The position numbers were made by a program, and so were the translations under genes. From NCBI GenBank assembly GCA_018817125.1, contig JAHIUN010000003.1, positions 1 to 50,592 of the forward strand: a stretch of DNA of 50,592 bases, written 5' to 3'. Positions within the stretch are counted from its first letter, which is position 1. Every line of letters begins with the position of its first letter. Shown piece by piece: positions 14,253-22,468 of this stretch. This DNA comes from Patescibacteria group bacterium. GTDB lineage: Bacteria; Patescibacteriota; Gracilibacteria; UM-FILTER-43-11. The notes beneath the pieces were generated by a model. That model worked only from the letters and a program-made list of their open reading frames with translations, was not told where the DNA came from and ran no database searches.

Positions 14253-15947
14253 CTAATAGACTTCTTTTAAATAACAGGCTTCACAATATACCGTTTCTGG
14301 CCGCTCCGGCGCGTAAGTAGTTTGGATATCAGTCTGGCATTTGTCACATTTACGATTATAGAGTTTATTCGGATTCTGGAGATGCAGCCGTTTGTGGTGG
14401 CGGGCGTCCGGATGGACATGGGGGATTGGTAAGGATTTTTTTCGGTAAAATTTAAGTTCCTGCGGCTGGATGCGAAATAAACGGCCGGTTTCCTCACATT
14501 CAATAGCACAGTCCAACACTTCATCAGGGATGGCATTGATGTCATCGGGCAATTGGCTGGCTTTGATTTTTTTGGTGACGTTAGAAACCTTTTCTTCAAT
14601 AGTCTTCCATTTAAAACCTTTTTTAAGAGCTTCTTCTTTTGTAAGCGGAAAGTAGTCGTTCGCCAGGCTTTCGTTATAGGCATGTAACGACAAACTGGCT
14701 GGCATATGCTCCCCCCATTCACCTGTCGACTTCATATGCTCGATGATTTTGGGAACAAGTTTTTCGTATTCCTCTTTGGAATATTGCTTATTTAAAATGC
14801 AGTACGAAAACTTTTTGGAAATACTGTTACAGCCAAACATATTCTGGCATTGCCACACGCAGTAACAGTACATCGTATCCTGAGAATAAACGGGACAGAA
14901 ACAGAAAAGGTCCCGCACATTCTGGTCACCACCTGTTCCGCATTCGTAACAAAGTTCGTTCTGCTTATCCAGGATATCAACATCCATCATGTCTTTTCCC
15001 TCGGCCAGATCATATACGTAACGGCAATCCTCACAATCAAAACAGTCGAATGCGTGGAAGACATTTTTGCAGTCGTAAAGGCGGTCTCCCACGCAATTTT
15101 CCGTATTTACCAAAGTAGCGGCCCGTTTCGGGAGGGTTTTTGCAAATTCCAAAAACTTTTTCGTTAATTCGGAATGAGATTGTTTCTTCAATTCAGTTAT
15201 TTTACTTTCATATTCCCCTTTTGAATATTGTTTATTTTGAATGCAGTATTCTTTTTGGCGCAAATCTGAACACATAAAACAATGTTTGCATGCGTCACAG
15301 TAAGCCATGTATTCGGAATCACTCACATTATTACATTGGATCAGGTAATTGGCGTTGTAACAATTTTTGGAATTCAGGGATTCATACACCAATTCACAAT
15401 GGTCGCAGATCAGACAGTCCACACAATCTTTGCAGTACTGACCTTTTCGCATATAAAGACAGTCTTCCATCTGGTAACTACCGGGACTCATGTAGGTATT
15501 ACGGCTTAATCCCTGCAGGCTGTTGTATTCACAGTTCTCACAGCGGTAGATAAGTGTGCCGGATTTCGGGACTTTCATGTTCAGTTCATGAAACTGTTCC
15601 GCGAACGAACGGCTGAAATCAAAACCTTGCCTACCGGCAGGCAGGTCCTGACCGTACTCCAGCGGATTCCATTTATCCGACCACCAGCAGTCACTGCAGT
15701 AAACAGGAAAGGGTGTACCAGCCGGAAAGATGGAAATAAAACTTTTATTACATAAATCACAATCCCGGCGGTACAGACTTCTTTCGTTCCGAAAGGTCAA
15801 TCGCCTTTGACGACGACAATCCGGGCAGAGTGTGGGTTCGGGAATATCAAATGTTTGACCTCCTATAATTGGAGATACTTTTTTCAAAAACTTCCGATCT
15901 CCATCGGTTATTTCAAAGCCGTTGTTACATTGCTTACAGTTTTTCAT
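14253..15947 (-). CDS. CPR-type Cys-rich multi-zinc-ribbon protein, fourth gene of operon
   Basis: 564 aa with 43 Cys by my count. An N-terminal ribbon (CKQC ... CPDC), a CDLC...SFISI...PFPVYCSDC segment with WWSDKW, then two Cys-dense halves, each closing with C-rich + YCIxNKQYSKxEYE. Next is a conserved EHMKSTGEWGE...YNESLA block, and last a terminal ribbon CDKC...YCEACYLKEVY. No signal peptide or membrane helix, so cytoplasmic. The Cys spacing suggests many metal sites or a solenoid with Cys ladders (inference). A 7-residue insertion LPAGRQG is absent from the paralogs. It starts 1 nt after the previous gene's stop. Confidence 0.8.
   Translation of the reverse strand: MKNCKQCNNGFEITDGDRKFLKKVSPIIGGQTFDIPEPTLCPDCRRQRRLTFRNERSLYRRDCDLCNKSFISIFPAGTPFPVYCSDCWWSDKWNPLEYGQDLPAGRQGFDFSRSFAEQFHELNMKVPKSGTLIYRCENCEYNSLQGLSRNTYMSPGSYQMEDCLYMRKGQYCKDCVDCLICDHCELVYESLNSKNCYNANYLIQCNNVSDSEYMAYCDACKHCFMCSDLRQKEYCIQNKQYSKGEYESKITELKKQSHSELTKKFLEFAKTLPKRAATLVNTENCVGDRLYDCKNVFHAFDCFDCEDCRYVYDLAEGKDMMDVDILDKQNELCYECGTGGDQNVRDLFCFCPVYSQDTMYCYCVWQCQNMFGCNSISKKFSYCILNKQYSKEEYEKLVPKIIEHMKSTGEWGEHMPASLSLHAYNESLANDYFPLTKEEALKKGFKWKTIEEKVSNVTKKIKASQLPDDINAIPDEVLDCAIECEETGRLFRIQPQELKFYRKKSLPIPHVHPDARHHKRLHLQNPNKLYNRKCDKCQTDIQTTYAPERPETVYCEACYLKEVY
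15624..15644 (-). mobile_element. In-frame 21-bp palindromic insertion encoding LPAGRQG
   Basis: The paralog encoded at 19097-20758 reads EYGRD-FDFS where this gene reads EYGQD-LPAGRQG-FDFS. The extra 21 bp contain the near-palindrome TTGCCTACCGGCAGGCAG. Similar GGCAGGCAGG and CCTACCTGCC pieces occur at about 46466-46476 and 47008-47017. PAGRQG insertions are familiar from predicted proteins of other CPR genomes (my recollection, not checked). Confidence 0.7.
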
Positions 15948-15948
15948 A

Positions 15949-17466
15949 TTAAATCTTTCGATATTTAATACGATCTTGATACCTCACTTCATGATGATAG
16001 CGAGGGAGAGGGGCAACAATTTTTTTGAGCAAACGGATTTCTTGTTCGACGATCTTAAAAGATTTTTTTGATCTTTCGCATAAGAAAATAGATTCTATTT
16101 TATCATCTTTTAAGTCGTTGATGCTATCTGGTAAATTTGTGACGGGTTCGGATTTTCCGCTTTCTGACTGTTTCTCTTCCCCATAACGCCAACCGATATG
16201 CTCGACTTCTTCTTTAGTAAAACTGTCATAATCACGAAAGGCACTGTCCTGGTAAGTAAACGATGCGCAGTCAAAAGGAAATGGGTTGCCATAATAATCC
16301 CCCATTGATCCGACAATCTGAGCTTTGAGTTTACGATAATCAGATTCTGAGTATTGTTTATTGAGTATGCAGAATTTTTTATAGCGAAGGGAAATACATC
16401 CAAAACAATCCTGACAACCCTGAAGGAACTCGCTGTAACAACTGTCTTTTGTTGTCCAGCAGCCAATTACATTATGACAATTGTAAGACTCGGTTGTACT
16501 CACATTCCCGTAGATTAGCTGGGAACCGTCGACAATGGCGTGGCTGTCGATGACGTCTTTACAGCCATTCGCGCCCACGCGGTAATACATACAATCCTCC
16601 GCGTCTTCCACATCGTAACACTGATGACAGTTTTTGCAGTTGATCAGGAAATTGCCGTCTGAATTTTCCGTGTTGATCAGGCGGGTGTAATCTCCTTTTG
16701 AGAGGATATTGTCGACAAATTGTCTTTTAAGCCGTTCGAAGGCTTTATAAGAACCAAAACGGATTTCATCCATCTTTTTTTCATATGCTTCTTTGCCCAG
16801 CTGTTCATTGTTCATACAGTATTTCTGATTCCGGAGGCCAGAACACATAAAACAATCCTGACAGCCCCGCAGATCAAAACAAAAGTTACAGTGACTGCAG
16901 TTATCCAGCAAAAATCCCATCCGGCAGTGATACGCTTTTCGGCAATCCACGCACTCAAAACAAAGTTCACTGTCATACAGGTATGCGGAATCGATGCAAT
17001 CCCGGCAATTAAATATTCCATGCGTGTAATAACAATCTTCAGAGCGATCTGACAGGATGTGCATATAACAATTCTTGTTCTTTTCCGCCGCGTTGCAGTA
17101 ATCACAGTTTTCGTTATACGGAGCAAAAATATTCACACGCGGCGCCTTCTTTGACAGTTCTTTGTATTGTTCAAAAAAAGGCTTATCCGGATTGTAATCC
17201 AGAAAAGGCGGCGTCCATTTATCCGATATCCAGTAATCATATTTGTAAACCGGGAAGGGGTGGTCTTCATTGTAAACACTAATAATCCTTTCGCCTGAGA
17301 AATCGCATTTCCTCATATACAGATTGCGTTCGTTCCGGAGCGCCAGGCGCATTGCTAAGCGTACTTTTGGGCCGTATTTGGGTTCATTGATGCCCATTTT
17401 CTTAAAAAGTGTCCGTTCCATGTCGGAAATCTCGAATTCGGTGTTGGTAAGTTGGCAGGTTGTCAT
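15949..17466 (-). CDS. Divergent Cys-rich paralog lacking terminal ribbons, third gene of operon
   Basis: 505 aa, 33 Cys by my count. It keeps the core: RKCDFSGERIIS...PFPVY...WISDKW, two Cys-dense halves ending in CFMCSGLRNQKYC and CFGCISLRYKKFCILNKQYS, and the late ERSKKSFKIVEQE block. It has lost the N-terminal CxxC pairs (MTTCQLTN; KYGPKV instead of CPDC) and the whole C-terminal ribbon, stopping at DRIKYRKI. Loss at both ends suggests the terminal zinc ribbons are separable from the core, and that this subunit may do a different job in the set. Its ATG shares a base with the upstream stop (TAATG). Confidence 0.8.
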   Translation of the reverse strand: MTTCQLTNTEFEISDMERTLFKKMGINEPKYGPKVRLAMRLALRNERNLYMRKCDFSGERIISVYNEDHPFPVYKYDYWISDKWTPPFLDYNPDKPFFEQYKELSKKAPRVNIFAPYNENCDYCNAAEKNKNCYMHILSDRSEDCYYTHGIFNCRDCIDSAYLYDSELCFECVDCRKAYHCRMGFLLDNCSHCNFCFDLRGCQDCFMCSGLRNQKYCMNNEQLGKEAYEKKMDEIRFGSYKAFERLKRQFVDNILSKGDYTRLINTENSDGNFLINCKNCHQCYDVEDAEDCMYYRVGANGCKDVIDSHAIVDGSQLIYGNVSTTESYNCHNVIGCWTTKDSCYSEFLQGCQDCFGCISLRYKKFCILNKQYSESDYRKLKAQIVGSMGDYYGNPFPFDCASFTYQDSAFRDYDSFTKEEVEHIGWRYGEEKQSESGKSEPVTNLPDSINDLKDDKIESIFLCERSKKSFKIVEQEIRLLKKIVAPLPRYHHEVRYQDRIKYRKI

Positions 17467-19097
17467 TAGTAAACGAGTTTAAGATAACAATCTTCACAGA
17501 CAACTTTTTTATATCCCCATTCCGGAGGATAATAGGCCGTGATTTCTTTTTTGCAACCGAAACATTTGGTTTTTTGGGGCCTAAGAGGCGCCAATTTTTC
17601 GAAACGTCTTCGGTTCCGTTTTTCAGGATAGAGTATGGGGAGGGGTAATTTGTACTTTCGGTAAAAATCGAATTCCTGCTTAATGAAGGCAAAAGGCTGT
17701 TTGGTTTCCGCGCCCAAAAAGGGTTTGCCGATCAGATCATCCGTAATGGCTTCCGAAAAGTCAGAAAGGGTTTCGGCATCTATGCCTTCTTTGCGATTTT
17801 CAGGCAGGTTCTCCCATTTGGCACCCAACTCTTGAATTTCCTTTTGGCTCAGGGCTTCATAGAACGCACCCAAAGAAAGATTATAGCCGTTATAAGCGAA
17901 CTTCCAGGGGAAGAATTCACCGTATTCCCCTTCTTTTGTTATTTTCCCGATCAATTTTTTGACTAATTTTTCATAATCCTCTTTTTTATATTGTTTGTTT
18001 AAAATGCAGTATTTTTTCCGCTTCAGTCCTACGCATCCAAAACAATTCGTGCAATTGTAACACTGGTCCAGATACTGGCTGTCTGAACAGTCTGCGCTAA
18101 ACAGGGCAAACTGGACGTTGTGGAGGTCAGTGGATTGGCAAATGCCGTAACACAGTTCGCCCCGCAGTAATCCGCACGTGTCCATGCAGGTTTTGATACG
18201 GGCATTCCGCATGACATGCAGACAATCTTCACCGTCTTCGGTATAAAACGCATTATTGCAGTTCTTGCAATTGGTGATGTAATTGCCGGACGACTGTTGG
18301 CAGTTGGCCTGGAAAACTGCTTTATGGACTGCGTCGTTTTTCAGATGATTTTTAAATTTTTCCTTCATCTGATCAAAAAATTTGCGGGAATTTAAGTGGA
18401 GCGGATTCATTTTTTCCCTATATTCTTCTTGAGTGTACTGCTTATTCAGAATGCAGTATTCCCGGTTCCGCAAGTTCCAGCTCATAAAGCAATTCCTGCA
18501 TCCGCGGCAGTTGTACAGAAACTGGGAATCACTGCAGTCCCGGCAGTCCAGTGAAAATTTCAGGTTGTAACATTTAAAACAATAGGTGCATTCATAACTC
18601 TGCTCCATTTCGTAACAATAAGTGATGTCCATGCAGTCCCGGGAATAAAGCACGCGGTAAATGTAATACACATCTTCGCAGTCTGCCATGCTCCGGCTCA
18701 TGTAGGCATTTTTGCATTCCCACACGTCATCGGCGTAATCGCAGTTCACATTGTTCTTACCAAGTTGGTGAAAATGGGGCGTCTTGCATTGGAGTTCATA
18801 CAATTGATCGAAAAATGGACGGTCCCAGTCGATTTCTAACTGCGGCGCTGCCCATTTGTCGGAAAACCAGTATTCCCGCTTGTAGACGGGAAAATGGGCA
18901 TTCGGGGAATGGGCGGAGATGATGGTCTCGCCCGAGAGGTCGCATTTCCGTTTCTGCAGGATGCCGTATGGCCAGAACCCCAAACGCTGGCGGCGACGGC
19001 AGGAGGGGCAGTCTCTGGGTTCGGGGATCCCCAGCCGCCCATAAAAGCGTGGGGCAAGGATTTCGAACTTGGTGTTGCAGGTTTTACAGTTGGGCAT
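17466..19097 (-). CDS. Cys-rich multi-zinc-ribbon protein, second gene of operon
   Basis: 543 aa from ATG at 19097; a TTG one codon upstream is also open but the ATG overlaps the previous stop (TGATG), favouring coupling. 38 Cys by my count. Order: CKTC...CPSC ribbon, RKCDLSGETIIS...PVYKREYWFSDKW, half one closing with CRGCRNCFMSWNLRNREYC then ILNKQY, half two closing with CYNCTNCFGC...KKYCILNKQY, then GEYGEFFPW, and a terminal ribbon CFGC...CEDCYLKLVY. The internal duplication is plain. No signal peptide. Function unknown. Confidence 0.8.
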   Translation of the reverse strand: MPNCKTCNTKFEILAPRFYGRLGIPEPRDCPSCRRRQRLGFWPYGILQKRKCDLSGETIISAHSPNAHFPVYKREYWFSDKWAAPQLEIDWDRPFFDQLYELQCKTPHFHQLGKNNVNCDYADDVWECKNAYMSRSMADCEDVYYIYRVLYSRDCMDITYCYEMEQSYECTYCFKCYNLKFSLDCRDCSDSQFLYNCRGCRNCFMSWNLRNREYCILNKQYTQEEYREKMNPLHLNSRKFFDQMKEKFKNHLKNDAVHKAVFQANCQQSSGNYITNCKNCNNAFYTEDGEDCLHVMRNARIKTCMDTCGLLRGELCYGICQSTDLHNVQFALFSADCSDSQYLDQCYNCTNCFGCVGLKRKKYCILNKQYKKEDYEKLVKKLIGKITKEGEYGEFFPWKFAYNGYNLSLGAFYEALSQKEIQELGAKWENLPENRKEGIDAETLSDFSEAITDDLIGKPFLGAETKQPFAFIKQEFDFYRKYKLPLPILYPEKRNRRRFEKLAPLRPQKTKCFGCKKEITAYYPPEWGYKKVVCEDCYLKLVY

Positions 19098-20758
19098 CAA
19101 TAAACAGTTTTAAGATAACACGATTCACAGTATACCTTCTCAGGACGGTCTGGCGAATAAGCGGTTTGAATGTCTGCGCCGCATTTGCCGCATTTTCGAT
19201 TCCATAGCCTGAAAGGCTGTTTGAGTTTAAGCAGATCAATATGCCGCTGATCCGGATGACGACGAGGGAGGGGTAAGTTGTGTTCACGGTAAAATTTGAG
19301 TTCCTGTAGGATGATTTTAAAAGGTTTTTTGGATTCTTCGCAAACAATAGCCCAGTTTAAAATGTCATCCGGAACATCCTTAATGTCATCGGGCAGGCGG
19401 TCAGCCGGGATGGTTTTCTCTGCTTTTATTTCAGGCTCAAAATCACACCATTGCCATCCTTTTTTGAGTACCTCTTCTTTTTTGAGCGGAAAATAATTCT
19501 GGGCCAGGGTCTCATTGTAACCAAATGGCGAAATTTCTGCAGGGAAAAATTCACCCCATTCGCCCGTTGACTTCATATGTTCAATGATTTTTTCGCTTAG
19601 CTCCTTATACGCTTCTTTAGAGTACTGCTTATTAAGAATACAGTATTGCTTATGGGTAAGTCCGATACATCCAAAACAATCTTTGCAGTTCCGCGTACAC
19701 CAATAAGAATAATAAATATCATTAGCGCCCAGGGCGACATAACAGCTCATATGAACATTAATAGAGCCTACGCCTATAACACAGGAATTGTAACAACGTT
19801 CCATGCCATCTCCCCATACATGGATGTCCATACAATCTTTTCCGCCCAATAAGCAATCCGTGCAGTAACGGCAATCCTGCAGGTCGTTGCAGTCAAAACA
19901 GTAACAAGCATTTTTGCAATTATTCAAATTATCCCCAATAGCCTTGATGTTCTGCACACCGCGGGTGGCCTTGACGGGCTGGGTGATATAAAACGCTTCT
20001 ACTTTCTTTTTCATTTCTTCTATGATGCCATAGTGGCCAGACTGAAATTCGGTTAAAAATTTCTCGTATTCTTTTTTTGTTTTGGGTTCATTAAAGAGGT
20101 GATATTCCTTCTGATGGAGATTGGCGCATCCAAAACAGTTCTTACATCCGATACAATCCCTCAAAAACCATGAATCTGAGCAGTTTTTGCAAAAACGGGA
20201 ATAATTTAAGTTATAGCAGTTATCACAGACCGCGCATTCATAACAAAGCTCTGACTGATACAAAAACAAAAAGTCTATGCAGTCTTTCAGGCCGACAAAT
20301 GTTTCACCGTAATAAGCATTTTCCGCCTGCTCGCCGTCAAAGACCAGATAGCAGTTTTTGAGCTTGTAATTGTCATTGGTGTAATCACTGTTAACGTTAT
20401 CTCCCAGTACTGCTAAAGCATTTTGAGGGACATCCAGGAGTAATCCATGGAACTGTTCAAAAAATGGTTTTGAAAAGTCAAAATCACGGCCGTATTCCAT
20501 TGGATCCCACTTATCTGAATACCAATTACGGGTTTCATAGGCCTTAAACGGCTTATCCGGCGAAAAAATCGAAATGATCGGTTTTCCTGTTAAATCGCAT
20601 TTCCGTTTATAAAGTCTGCGGCGGTTATAAAAAGCCATGCGGCGCTGTAAACGGCAGGGAAAACATAGGTTCGGATCAGGCGCGTCGAACATTTTCAAAA
20701 GCCTACGATCCTCATCGGTTATCTGAAAACCTGTGTTGCAATTTTTGCAGTTTTTCAT
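19097..20758 (-). CDS. Cys-rich multi-zinc-ribbon protein, first gene of operon
   Basis: 553 aa, 39 Cys by my count. It has the full family layout: CKNC...CFPC ribbon, RKCDLTGKPIIS...SDKWDP, half one (closing CFGCANLHQKEYH, where the usual YC is altered), half two (closing CFGCIGLTHKQYC and ILNKQYS), HMKSTGEWGEFFPA, the PADRLPDDIKDVPDDIL-type linker in pieces, and terminal ribbon CGKC...YCESCYLKTVY. GGAG precedes the start. Only 26 bp separate its ATG from the divergent ORF6N gene. No export signal. Confidence 0.82.
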   Translation of the reverse strand: MKNCKNCNTGFQITDEDRRLLKMFDAPDPNLCFPCRLQRRMAFYNRRRLYKRKCDLTGKPIISIFSPDKPFKAYETRNWYSDKWDPMEYGRDFDFSKPFFEQFHGLLLDVPQNALAVLGDNVNSDYTNDNYKLKNCYLVFDGEQAENAYYGETFVGLKDCIDFLFLYQSELCYECAVCDNCYNLNYSRFCKNCSDSWFLRDCIGCKNCFGCANLHQKEYHLFNEPKTKKEYEKFLTEFQSGHYGIIEEMKKKVEAFYITQPVKATRGVQNIKAIGDNLNNCKNACYCFDCNDLQDCRYCTDCLLGGKDCMDIHVWGDGMERCYNSCVIGVGSINVHMSCYVALGANDIYYSYWCTRNCKDCFGCIGLTHKQYCILNKQYSKEAYKELSEKIIEHMKSTGEWGEFFPAEISPFGYNETLAQNYFPLKKEEVLKKGWQWCDFEPEIKAEKTIPADRLPDDIKDVPDDILNWAIVCEESKKPFKIILQELKFYREHNLPLPRRHPDQRHIDLLKLKQPFRLWNRKCGKCGADIQTAYSPDRPEKVYCESCYLKTVY

Positions 20759-20765
20759 ATATAAT
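20736..20765 (+). promoter_or_regulatory. Promoter for the ORF6N gene, inside the first Cys-rich gene
   Basis: TTGCAA at 20736-20741 and TATAAT at 20760-20765 with an 18-bp spacer. Transcription would begin near 20772, 13-22 nt before the possible ATG codons. The -35 and spacer lie in the first codons of the divergent Cys-rich gene. Confidence 0.55.
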
Positions 20766-20784
20766 CCGTCTCCGTAGTATTTAA

Positions 20785-21330
20785 ATGAATTTTATGAAAA
20801 AAGATGAATCTATTATACCATCCGAGCGTATCGAGCGCTCTATTTATATCATCCGTGGCCGGAAAGTGATTCTGGATCAGGATCTGGCGGCTCTTTATGG
20901 AGCGGAAACAAAAAATTTAAACAAAGCTGTCAGTCGTAATAAAAAACGATTTCCTGAAGATTTTATATTCAAATTAACAAAAGAGGAGTGGACCAACTTG
21001 AAGTTCCAATTTGGAACTTCAAGTTCAGATTGGGGAGGTAGGCGCAAATTACCAATGGCATTTACGGAGCATGGAGTCGTCATGGCAGCCAATTTATTAA
21101 AAAGTGATCGCGCGGTTACCATCAGCGTTGAAATTGTACGCACTTTTATCCGATTGCGGGAATTTTTCAGCTCTCAAAAAGAAATGAGCAAGGAATTAAG
21201 TGAATTAAAATCCTTTTTACTCAAACATTCCAACAAAACCAATCGTGAATTTCAAAGGGTGTGGCAGGCAATTGAAAAATTGACGGAGAAACCGAAAAAC
21301 CAAAGGCAGATCGGCTTTAGTCTAGACTGA
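20785..21330 (+). CDS. ORF6N-domain DNA-binding protein
   Basis: 181 aa (178 if the in-frame ATG at 20794 is used). Residues ~10-100 match the ORF6N domain: IERSIYIIRGRKVILDQDLAAL in part, YGAETKNLNKAVSRN, RFPEDFIFKL, then MAFTEHGVVMAANLL. The C-terminal part (130-170) is a probable coiled coil (EMSKELSELKSFLL). ORF6N proteins are known from phages and are common as chromosomal single genes in CPR; they are presumed DNA binders. It is tightly divergent from the Cys-rich operon and its own coding start contains that operon's promoter, so it is a candidate regulator. Confidence 0.85.
   Translation: MNFMKKDESIIPSERIERSIYIIRGRKVILDQDLAALYGAETKNLNKAVSRNKKRFPEDFIFKLTKEEWTNLKFQFGTSSSDWGGRRKLPMAFTEHGVVMAANLLKSDRAVTISVEIVRTFIRLREFFSSQKEMSKELSELKSFLLKHSNKTNREFQRVWQAIEKLTEKPKNQRQIGFSLD
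20812..20820 (-). promoter_or_regulatory. Extended -10 promoter of the Cys-rich operon, inside the ORF6N gene
   Basis: On the minus strand TGGTATAAT (20820-20812) is a perfect extended -10 with no -35. Start near 20805 gives a ~47-nt leader before the ATG at 20758. Confidence 0.55.
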
Positions 21331-21405
21331 TGGTGACCCCGACAGGAATCGAACCTGTATCTAAGCCTTAGGAGTGCCTTATTCTATCCGTTGAACTACG
21401 GGGTC
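21331..21405 (-). tRNA. tRNA-Arg (CCT anticodon)
   Basis: Acceptor GACCCCG/CGGGGTC, discriminator A, and an encoded CCA (21333-21331). D-arm GTTC...GAAT with a wobble, anticodon loop CTCCTAA (anticodon CCT), T-arm ACAGG-TTCGATT-CCTGT. The anticodon stem AGGCA/GGCTT contains a mismatch and a wobble, so it is weaker than usual. The encoded CCA contrasts with tRNA-Gln at 2883. Confidence 0.88.
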
Positions 21406-21414
21406 GGGAGATGT

Positions 21415-21521
21415 GAGAAATCCGTTCCGAACCGTAGAGACGCCATTCATGGCGACTAGAAGGTGAGGGCAAAATTGTGAGAATCTGCGCAGAAGATTAT
21501 TCGCAATTTTGAGGATTTCCC
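21415..21521 (+). repeat. Structured repeat family A, copy 2
   Basis: Closing stem GAAATCC/GGATTTC (21417-21423 with 21513-21519). Hairpin 1 is CGCCAT-TC-ATGGCG (21441-21454). Hairpin 2 pairs AAAATTGTGAGAATCT (21471-21486) with AGATTATTCGCAATTTT (21494-21510) with wobbles and one bulge. Stem sequences differ from copies 1 and 3 while pairing is kept. It lies just upstream of tRNA-Arg. Confidence 0.7.
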
Positions 21522-21595
21522 TTCTGAAATATTTTACAGAATCACTATACCTCAAAAATACCCTATTCGTCATTCATAATTCATCTTTCGTCATT

Positions 21596-22231
21596 TTAAC
21601 TCGGCTGAATCACCACCACCTTGCTGGCATCATCCGGCATTTCACTCCGCTTGACAGTGTAGGTGTCGATCGGTTCACCTAGCTGAGACCCCATCTCTTT
21701 TAAGAAAGTATCTACTGCGTCGAATCCGCATTTAGACCCTTCCGTGTGGTAGGCCATAGGAATAATAATGCGCGGTTCGATCTGTTCCACAACCTCTTTC
21801 GCTTTTTTGGCGTCAATCCCTTCCTTTCCCCCGACCGGAACAAAGAGTATGTCGACATCACCGATCTGGTCGAGCTGTTCAGGGATCAGCTTCGTGCCTA
21901 ATGCTCCCAGATGACAAAAACGGATACCATCCAGATCAAAAATAAAAACCGTATTTTCCTTTTGTTCCACGTCATCCCTGGTGTTGTGAAAAGAGGCAAT
22001 GCCCTTAAAATGAGATCCCGCTGTTTCATATTCTCCAGGCCAATTGAATATTTTTGGCTCTTCGCCAATCACTGAAGAATTGTTGTGATGAGGATCGTTG
22101 TGACTCACGGTCACCACATCGGCTTTTAAGCCCGGCAACGTAAGGCCTGTACTGTCGTCGTAAGGATCCGTCACAACAGTGATATTGTTTTTTACTGAAA
22201 GGCAGGAATGCCCGTGAAACTTTATCTGCAT
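21596..22231 (-). CDS. MBL-fold metallo-hydrolase-like protein
   Basis: 211 aa, about the size of small UlaG-like beta-lactamase-fold proteins. It starts with the typical KFHGHSCLSVKN and continues with TDPY, then VSHNDPHHNN as a variant of the HxHxDH metal motif (the first His pair is spaced H-N-D-P-H-H), GEYE, H-L-G-A-L-G and the late PRIIIPMAYH. The altered motif may change metal content. Cytoplasmic, substrate unknown. It reads toward tRNA-Arg. Confidence 0.85.
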   Translation of the reverse strand: MQIKFHGHSCLSVKNNITVVTDPYDDSTGLTLPGLKADVVTVSHNDPHHNNSSVIGEEPKIFNWPGEYETAGSHFKGIASFHNTRDDVEQKENTVFIFDLDGIRFCHLGALGTKLIPEQLDQIGDVDILFVPVGGKEGIDAKKAKEVVEQIEPRIIIPMAYHTEGSKCGFDAVDTFLKEMGSQLGEPIDTYTVKRSEMPDDASKVVVIQPS

Positions 22232-22320
22232 AATTTTGTTTACGTTAAAAAAGCCTGCTTATTTTACACCAATTTTCTTTAGTGCTCAAGAAGAGACCTC
22301 AATGTGGATTATGCAAGTCG

Positions 22321-22428
22321 TACCTTTTTAGGATTATTAGGACATTGAAGACTATTACGACTATAGGGATCAAATCTAATTCGTAATAGTCTCAAAAGTC
22401 CTAATTTTCTCAATAGCCCTAAAAGGTA
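22321..22428 (-). repeat. Long-hairpin repeat family B, copy 2
   Basis: Outer stem TACCTTTTTAGG/CCTAAAAGGTA (one bulge), then TTAGGAC/GTCCTAA, then AGACTATTACGA/TCGTAATAGTCT (12 bp perfect) around a 20-nt loop. It fills the gap between the end of the surface operon (22469) and the MBL gene, and could also work as a transcription barrier, though no T-run follows. Confidence 0.8.
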
Positions 22429-22468
22429 TGAAAAACAGTGTGGTATAAAACTACGAAATCTATGCGCT

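Noticed and set aside
19097-20758. UGA read as glycine (Gracilibacteria code)
   Set aside because: The TGA ending this gene is followed by an overlapping start of the paralog, and paralogs end at the same CYLKxVY point with TAA or TAG.
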